Source: Ipomoea triloba (Eukaryota > Streptophyta > Magnoliopsida > Solanales > Convolvulaceae). From it: a DNA stretch of 64,000 bases. The stretch is taken from NCBI RefSeq assembly GCF_003576645.1, contig NC_044918.1, positions 21,631,468 to 21,695,467 of the forward strand, read 5' to 3'. A program made the position numbers and the translations under genes. The number at the start of each line of letters is the position of its first letter. Within the stretch, counting starts at the first letter, position 1. A model generated the notes under the pieces. The model was not told the origin of the DNA. It saw only the letters and a program-made list of their open reading frames with translations, and ran no database searches. Of this stretch, positions 57,388-64,000 are shown one piece after another.

Positions 57388-58893
57388 TAAGAGGGGTGTA
57401 TTAAATCATGATTTTTATAGACTTTTATAAAATTTAAAAGTTTGAATGTATTCAATTCAAACTTCTTTTATAAAATTTAAAAGTTTGAATGTATTCAATT
57501 CAAACTTTTAGAGAATCTTTAAATGTCAGACAGTATTCAATCAAGATTTAATTTTTAAAGAGTCTTTAAAAGTTGGGTGATATTCGATTAAGATTTTTAA
57601 AGAGTTTTTAAAAGTTATGTGGTATTCAAAAAGTTATGAATTTGTGTAGACTTTTTAATTTTAGAACTTTTGCAATTTTTTCCTTCCCAAATATAAATAG
57701 TTGAAATCTAGTCCACAACTTCAAGATTTCAAAATTTTCTTTATACCAACTCTGAAGGTTTTCTCTCTCTATTTAAAGTTTAAACTCTATTTTTTTCTTA
57801 CTATTTAAACTTTATACACCTTATACCTAAATTTAATAAATTATTTTTTCTTCATTATCCTATATTTTCTTAACACCTAAACTCTACCAATTTTTCTCTC
57901 TCCTATACTTTACAATCTTCCTCAACAAATTTGGAATAATATTATTTTTACTTCATTATTGCTTGCATATTTTGAGTTTTTAATTCTTTTCTACGAACTT
58001 TTTATTGCTAACTTCTGATTAAACATTTTCTACGAACTATTTCCCTAACTTTTAAACTTTCTCTAAGAACTTTTTCTCCATAAATACATGAACAAAGCAA
58101 AATTTTCATCTATCACCTTCAAATATTTACTATATGTTTCATAATATTCATATAAATACTTGTATATTTTAATTTTTATTATTTTTATGTTTATATTCGT
58201 ACTATTTTTTTTAAACAACATATTCTTACGAATAGCGAACTACTGCACCTTGTTGTTGTTCGCAATCCCAAATTGCTATTGCAAATAATAGCTCTTTGAT
58301 TGACACCTAACAGTATATCAAATATTATTTTTTGTATATAGTATTAATATTATATATGTATATGTATATAGATATATATTTTATGCAACTAGTTATTATA
58401 TTTTTAAATATTTCATGTGACCAATTCTATTACTATAAATTTTAGTTTACAATATTGTTATAAATTTCTTATGAAATAGTTTTTTTTTTTTTGTTGATGC
58501 TTATTAATACTATATAATAATTAGCATATAAGTCTCACCATACTATGGATAAAAATAATAATGTTAATGTGGATGAAGAACTATATAATGAAAAGAATTT
58601 TATGATGTACTATAACAAGTTTTGTAAGAAAATTTTTTAAAAAATAAGAATCGAAATCATTGAAAGTTTGTAAGGATGTATTCAATTTAGAATTTCAATG
58701 ACTTTTGTAGACTTTTTAAAATAAAAAGTCCATAAAAGTTTATGAATGTTTTTTATATAAACTTTTATAGAGTCTTACAAAGTTTTAAAAAGTTTTGAAC
58801 GACTATTTGAAAGTCAATAAAAATTTATTAAAATCTATCATTCTTGAAGTTTTTAAAAGTCTACAAAAGTCATGATTGAATACACTCCTAAGA
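57388..58893. mobile_element. 1.5-kb TIR element with GGGGTGTATT termini
   Basis: The element is 57393-58888. The left end GGGGTGTATTAAATCATGA pairs with the right end TCATGATTGAATACACTCC. A 5-bp TAAGA lies on both sides (57388-57392, 58889-58893). Subterminal regions repeat TTTAAAAGTTT-type words. The only frame of note is a short MDKNNNVNVDEELYNEKNF peptide near 58546. No transposase; superfamily not assigned. Confidence 0.6.
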
Positions 58894-59041
58894 AGTCTAT
58901 GAAACTGAAGAAATTTACATTAAAAAATTAAATAATGTTAGCCTTTATTTATTTATAACCATAGAGAGTGCATCCTTTTAATAGATGTATTAACATTCAT
59001 CATGCACTCTATGTTTATATTATTTAATTTGTTTTTATATG

Positions 59042-59160
59042 ATTTGACTCTATTAGTATAGAGTCTTTCTCAACCTACTGAGACGTACTCGAATCTATCC
59101 CTTCCATATGGGGTGCAACCGAGGCACCGAGTGCCACTAGACCACAAGGTCATTGGCGTA
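59042..59160 (-). mobile_element. tRNA-derived SINE, family 1, copy g (partial)
   Basis: The minus strand reads GCCAATGACCTTGTGGTC, TAGTGGCACTCGGTGCC and GATTCGAGTACGTCTCAG. The 3' end is degraded. Confidence 0.65.
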
Positions 59161-59726
59161 ATGTACATAGATATTAAACTGTTGATACATAATCTATTTT
59201 CATACATTCTATAGTAGGTTTATAATGTTCATTCTATTTGTTTATAAATGTAAAATTTAATGTACATAAACATTACATCAGATAATGACTTTATATACTT
59301 AAAGATTTATTTTTAATGAAATGTTTAAAAAATATGTCAATATGATTCTCATTTAAAATATCTCAATTACAAAATTTTGAATGATATATTGTTTACACAT
59401 TAATTTTTTTTTTACACTAAGAAAAGGAAAAAAAAATTAAATTAAAAAAAATTTAAGGATAAAAAAATAGAGATATGTTAAGTACATGTAACAACATGAA
59501 CCTTTAGTTCGTGGAATAACTATTGTGCTTTTTGATAGTCAAATTAAATTTCGCTACATTAGAAGTCAAGCTACTATAACAAATTGGGTTAAATTAAATT
59601 ATGGAAAATGTTTTACACTCTTACCATTATCTTTTGGGTCACACTTGCGTGAGACCGTCTCACGGATCCTTATTCGTGTGACGGGTCGGGTCGGGTCGAA
59701 GCAACATGCAAATGCCATACTTATAT

Positions 59727-60511
59727 CACTACAAGAAAAATCGCGAATCGCGACGGACAAATTCCGTCGCGAATCCCGGATTGCGACGGAATCTATTCCG
59801 TCGTCTATTGCCTTGTCGTATTTCGACAGACGACGGAATAATTCCGTCGCCAAATTCTGCGACGGAATTGGCGACGGAAATAGGTGTCGCGAATTGGCAA
59901 CCGATATATTCCGTCGCAATTCTGTCGCAATTTGGCAACGGAAATTATTATGACGCTAATTCCGTCGCCATATCCGAAACAAATATTCCGTCGCCATATT
60001 TTTGTTCCGTCGCAAATACCGTTGCAAAAACACGACGGAATTATTTTCCGTCGCGATTTGGTCGTAGTTATTATTACAAATATTCCGTCACAAAATTTAT
60101 ATTTTGTCGCGATTCCGTCTCAATTTTTGAATTATTTTTAAAATTTTTAATATAAAATTAATATTAATATTTTAAATAGTAATGCCTGTTTTTAAATTAT
60201 TAATAGAAAACTACAATAATATAAAAGACTATTAATTGTAAAATAATATATAACATAATTTAAAAATATTAGCAATCCACGTTAACTTCAAGTATCAATA
60301 CATTATCAATCCACATTTAATACATAATAATACTAAATTCAAGTCTAAACAACAATGTAATAGTCTTGAAAAACAACAATCCACATGGAAATCAATTGGT
60401 TTGAGATGGAGGTGATGATGAAGTACCCGCTCTCCCGCCATCAATAGCATCAAGTCGTTGTTGCATAACGAGAATAGTAGCCTTCAAACTCTGAATTTCA
60501 TCTTGTACATA
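59727..60511 (-). mobile_element. CACTA (En/Spm) element relic inside the MITE
   Basis: The right end of the element (left in the window) is the classic CACTACAAGAAAAATCGCG, followed by many subterminal CGACGGAAT / ATTCCGTCG words (59745-60120). TAT occurs on both sides of the insert (59724-59726, 60512-60514). The other end (…CTTGTACATA) is not a normal TIR, and most of the coding region is gone. Confidence 0.75.
60392..60508 (-). pseudogene. C-terminal tail of a CACTA-type transposase
   Basis: The minus-strand frame reads VQDEIQSLKATILVMQQRLD, then AIDGGRAGTSSSPPSQTN and TGA. This is the coiled-coil tail with a low-complexity end that is typical of plant En/Spm (PttA-like) transposases. 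It is cut off at the element's broken end. Confidence 0.65.
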
Positions 60512-60752
60512 TATGTGCAAATTTCATACTTATATGCTCAATTATAATACTAATCAAGAATACAATTTTTGTTACTTATAAGAGAAAAAAGTAATACATT
60601 TTTCATAATAAGTAATGTTGACAAGTGCCCCTTACTTATATGGGAAAATATAATACTTTTGAGAGAAAATGTAATACTTTTAAATCGAAATGTAAAAGTA
60701 TTGTATTTTCCCTTAAAAGTATTACATTTACCTTTATAAGTTACAAAAATTT

Positions 60753-61197
60753 TAGGGTCACACTTGTGTGAGACCGTCTCACGGATCCTTATTCGTGAGA
60801 CGGGTCGGGTCGAGTCAAAGCGTCATGCAAATGTCATACTTATATGTGCAAATGTCATACTTATATGCTCAAATATAACACTAATCAAGAATACAATTTT
60901 TGTTACTTATAAGAGAAAAAATAATACATTTTTCATAATAAGTAATGTTGACAAGTGTCTCTCACTTATAAAGGCAAATATAATACTTTTGAGGAAAAAT
61001 GTAATACTTTTAAATCGAAATGTAAAAGTATTGTATTTTCCTTAAAAGTATTATATTTGTCCTTATAAGTAACAAAAATTTTATTCCTGATTAGTATTGC
61101 ATTTGAGCATATAAGTATGACATTTGTGCATATAAGTGTCATGTTTGCATCTTGACCCGACCTGACCCGTCTCATAATGAGACGGTCTCACACAAGT
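60753..61197. mobile_element. 'GAGACCGTCTCAC' MITE, copy 2, complete
   Basis: It starts GGTCACACTTGTGTGAGACC and ends GAGACGGTCTCACACAAG. The inner arms (TGCAAATGTCATACTTATAT and its complement near 61110) are complementary over about 200 bp each side. Confidence 0.8.
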
Positions 61198-63011
61198 TTT
61201 TGTCGTATATAAATATTTACTATATATAGAATACCGAGCGTATATAAAGCTTCACTATATATAGAATACATATATGTCCTTAAGGTTTATCTTTCAAAAT
61301 GCTTACCATAGGGGTTGGAGATGGATCTTCGTAGAATGCTTGAGGATGTCAGGGATAACATTCAAAGCGTGCGTTTTTAGTATAGCGTAGGAACTTAGCT
61401 TCCTCTTGGGCTTGTCCCTCTCCTTGATAAGTTCTAATTAATTTAACATTGGATCAAATGAAAACATACTTTTTAGGAGATCACTAAGAACCAATTTTAG
61501 TCTTATATTTTAAAAAAATGAACAGGTCAGATTAAATATTTTTTAAATGCAGTGATATTTTTGTAATTACATCAATTATACTGTGCAACTTTTAACACTA
61601 TATTGTGCACTTTTAGGATTTTCTATTAATGCACATTATGATATTAAAAAGTTCACGGAAAAATATTAAAAATTGCACTTTGCAAAATGCGCAAGTGCAG
61701 TGCACTTAGAGTTTAAATTTTAGAGTTTATGAATGAGTTTTATTTGGTTTAAGGGTTCACTTTTTTCTGTTTAGGATTTAGCATTTACGATTTAGATTTA
61801 AAATTTAATTTTTCCATTGATATTTTAAAAATTATCTAGAAATGCACATTATGTTGTTAAAAATGCACAATATTGTGTTAAAAGCTGCACGTTAAGTTGA
61901 CAATAATTACAATAATGCCATCCACATCCAATCCACTAATGGAGGATTTTCACTAAGTGGATCCTTAGCTTGCTCATCCCTAATCACCATTTGAAAATAT
62001 AATTTTATAAAAAAAAAATTCTTAAATTAAAGTCTAAAGAAATTCTGAACTTACATGTGATCTGGCACAAGAACCTTCAAAGAGCATAAATTGAAAGTTC
62101 ACAAACAAGGATAATGAACCCCTTGAAAGTGTATATAAAGTTTAACTATATATAGAAAACCTATATGTCCATAAGGCTTATCTTTCAAAATTGGTTACGT
62201 CAAAGACTTAAAATAGGATACTTTGTTTGGTGACTTAGGTTTTCTAAATAAAGAAAATAAAATGTAAAGTAATTGCAATTTGCAAATAAGTTCGAAGAAA
62301 TTTAACACCTTATAATATTGTATAGCCATTAACACTTGAAATTTTTTTACATCTTCAAGACCGATATCAAACTTTCTCAACTAAAACTTAAAATTTGATG
62401 ATGTAAGGATTCGTTTTGTTCGCAGAAAATATTTTAGGAGGAAAAGAATTGAGAAAGTAATTACTATGAAGATGAATTTCATTGTTTGGTTAGTGGAAAA
62501 AAAAATTATTGGGCATATTGGTTTCATTGTTTGGTTGGATTTGGAATTGTAAGGAATAACGAGTATAAAGACCTATATACCCCTACAAAATAATAAAAGT
62601 AATAGCACTCAAAGAAAGAACAACAAGGGTAAAATTATCAAGCCTCTACTTCAATGTTTCTTCCCAACTCTCATGGAAAACAGTCTCATGTCCTACTAAA
62701 GATTTTGTTTTCCTCAAATGTGAGAATTTATTTTTCAATAGAAAATGAATTTTATAAATCGGACACCAGAAAACAACATTTTCTTTCACTCTAAGAAAAA
62801 ATATTTTCTATAAATTTTTTTTTTCATCTAACCAAACATCCCCTAAGGTTTTTAATTCAAAGTAATATTTAGTACAAATTTTGTCTGAATGTGATGGGTC
62901 CGGGCTAAGGATTTTGGGTACAAATCAATAAGTGAAATGGGTTGGTAAAACCTAGAAGATGAGGCAAAAGCCCAAGATAGTGCATGGAATTCTAAGGAGT
63001 ATTCCTAAGGT
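61198..63011. other. AT-rich intergenic DNA
   Basis: No gene is supported. A ~70-bp direct repeat (ATATGTCCTTAAGGTTTATC at 61273 and ATATGTCCATAAGGCTTATC at 62163) was noted. Low-similarity MITE-like stretches (TTTGGTTAGTGG, CTAACCAAACATCCCC) lie at about 62400-62850. Confidence 0.5.
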
Positions 63012-63259
63012 CCAATCATTATTGCATGGACCATGATCCACACAGCTGTGTAAACCATATATAAAAAGTACATTATTTTTTACTGTAGGTACATTATTTT
63101 AGAGTACATTATTTTGGTACTGAAGGTACATTATTTAATATATACTATCAAATAATGTACCTACCGTACAAAACTAATGTACCTACACTACAAAAATAAT
63201 GTACTTTTTATTTTTGGTCCACACAGCTGTGTGGACCATGGTCCATGCAATAATTTGCC
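63012..63259. mobile_element. hAT-like nested-palindrome family element (copy P5)
   Basis: The 8-bp flanks CCTAAGGT (63004-63011) and CCTAATGT (63260-63267) match at 7 of 8. The left terminus is CCAATCATTATTGCATGG; the right terminus read inwards is GGCAAATTATTGCATGG. The palindrome ATGGACCATGGTCCAT and the central CACAGCTGTG occur at both ends. The interior is AGGTACATTATTTT words in both orientations. Confidence 0.8.
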
Positions 63260-63299
63260 CCTAATGTCTAAGATAAGAAGTCTATAGAAGTAAATGGAA

Positions 63300-63950
63300 A
63301 TGGATTTTTGTCCAAAGAGGAATCTTGCATGTCCTTACCTAAATAGAGATTTTGTACCTACCACTTATCAATTAATAATATTATTTTTTCTGAATAATTT
63401 TGGTACATTCCTAAACGTATATTATCTGCTATTAGACCTTATACTTTGAGCTAGTTTATCAACTATTTCTATAGTTAGAAAATTGAGTCCGATCATAATG
63501 TTAATCCAAAATGAATGTCAGTGGACAAATATTGCATGTCCTCACTTAAATAGGGATTTTGTCCCTAACACTTGATCAAAAAATAATACTATTTTTTTTT
63601 GAGTAATTCTGGTACATTCCTAAATGTATATTAGCTGCTATTCGACCCTATACTTCGGCTAGTTTATCAACTATTTCTATAGTTAGAAAATTGAGCTCCA
63701 TCGTAATGTTAATCCAAAATGAATGTCAGTGGACAAATATTACATGCCCTCACCTAAATAGGAATTTGTCCTTAACACTTGATCAATTAATAATACTATT
63801 TTTCTAAGCAATTCTGGTACATTCCTAAATGTATATTAGCTGCTATTCAACCCTATCCTATGAGCTAGTTTATCAACTATTTCTATAGTTGGAAAATTGA
63901 GCTCCATCATAATGTTAATAATCCAAAATGAATGTCATGATCAATTATAT
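63300..63950. repeat. Three tandem copies of a ~207-bp unit
   Basis: GGTACATTCCTAAA recurs at 63402, 63611 and 63816 (periods 209 and 205), each followed by TAGTTTATCAACTATTTCTA and ACATGCCCTCACC-type sequence. It is non-coding. Confidence 0.85.
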
Positions 63951-64000
63951 TGTAGTTGTAGACTTGTAGTTAGGTTTCATGCATTAATTTTGCAATGTGT

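Larger units (their letters stand above)
59630..60752. mobile_element. 'GAGACCGTCTCAC' MITE, copy 1, split by a CACTA relic
   Basis: It starts GGGTCACACTTGCGTGAGAC with CCGTCTCACGGATCC. After GCCATACTTATAT it is interrupted at 59726, and continues at about 60512 with GTGCAAATTTCATACTTATA. Copy 2 (60753) gives the uninterrupted order. Its right terminus is missing: it runs directly into copy 2. Confidence 0.75.

Noticed and set aside
59525..60155. Overlapping frames rich in Arg, Ser, Asn and Ile
   Set aside because: They arise from the repeated CGACGGAAT words of the CACTA subterminal region.

Overview
The window is nuclear DNA of a eudicot plant. It is AT-rich and repeat-laden. The two intact gene models have plant-type introns, and the rest is mostly miniature transposons, SINEs and decayed retrotransposons. 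The species cannot be fixed from the sequence alone; the repeat types (tRNA-derived SINEs, Stowaway and 'GAGACCGTCTCAC' MITEs) would fit an asterid, possibly Solanales/Convolvulaceae, but that is a guess.

Genes. (1) 1-2409, minus strand: the 5' part of a gene that runs off the left edge. Its protein looks like a plant Treslin/TICRR (Sld3-related) replication-initiation factor. (2) and (3): two tandem copies, both on the minus strand, of a full-length ABCC (MRP-type) transporter of the ABCC10/MRP14 type. Copy A is 12797-18226 and copy B is 32854-38257. Each can be spliced into 11 coding exons of identical lengths, giving 1475 residues with both nucleotide-binding domains. Copy B looks intact. 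Copy A has lost the AG acceptor of its second intron (AG to AC), so it is probably mis-spliced.

Layout. The two ABCC genes belong to a tandem segmental duplication: unit 1 is 10694-31077 and unit 2 is 31078-41940. The junction at 31078 shows only about 1 bp of microhomology. Unit 1 is almost twice as long because it has taken in more transposons. Comparing the units gives 'empty sites' that confirm several insertions. 2410-10693 holds an upstream regulatory stretch, a fold-back element with a possible captured interior, LINE relics and AT-rich DNA. 41941-64000 holds a GC-rich solo LTR, Stowaway MITEs, nested fold-back elements, a perfect 34-bp pyrimidine minisatellite, a sequence gap with a poly-G hairpin that looks like an assembly artefact, an LTR-like stretch, a CACTA relic and MITEs.

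Most unusual content. Several short elements (9571-10488, 21447-22063, 22172-22804, 30501-31049, 52976-53212, 63012-63259, probably ~50708-51136) share asymmetric 17/18-nt terminal inverted repeats of the form GGCAAATTATnnnGTGG. Five of them have recognisable 8-bp target duplications, as in hAT elements. Next to the termini, the longer ones carry two nested palindromes whose central sequence changes from element to element but stays symmetrical, followed in several by an AAACGACGTCGTTT motif. Their interiors are unrelated arrays of short repeated words. A second family, fold-back elements with termini starting GAG and 9-10 bp target duplications (MULE-like), is also well represented. No bacterial-type operons, rRNA genes, true tRNA genes or CRISPR arrays are present.
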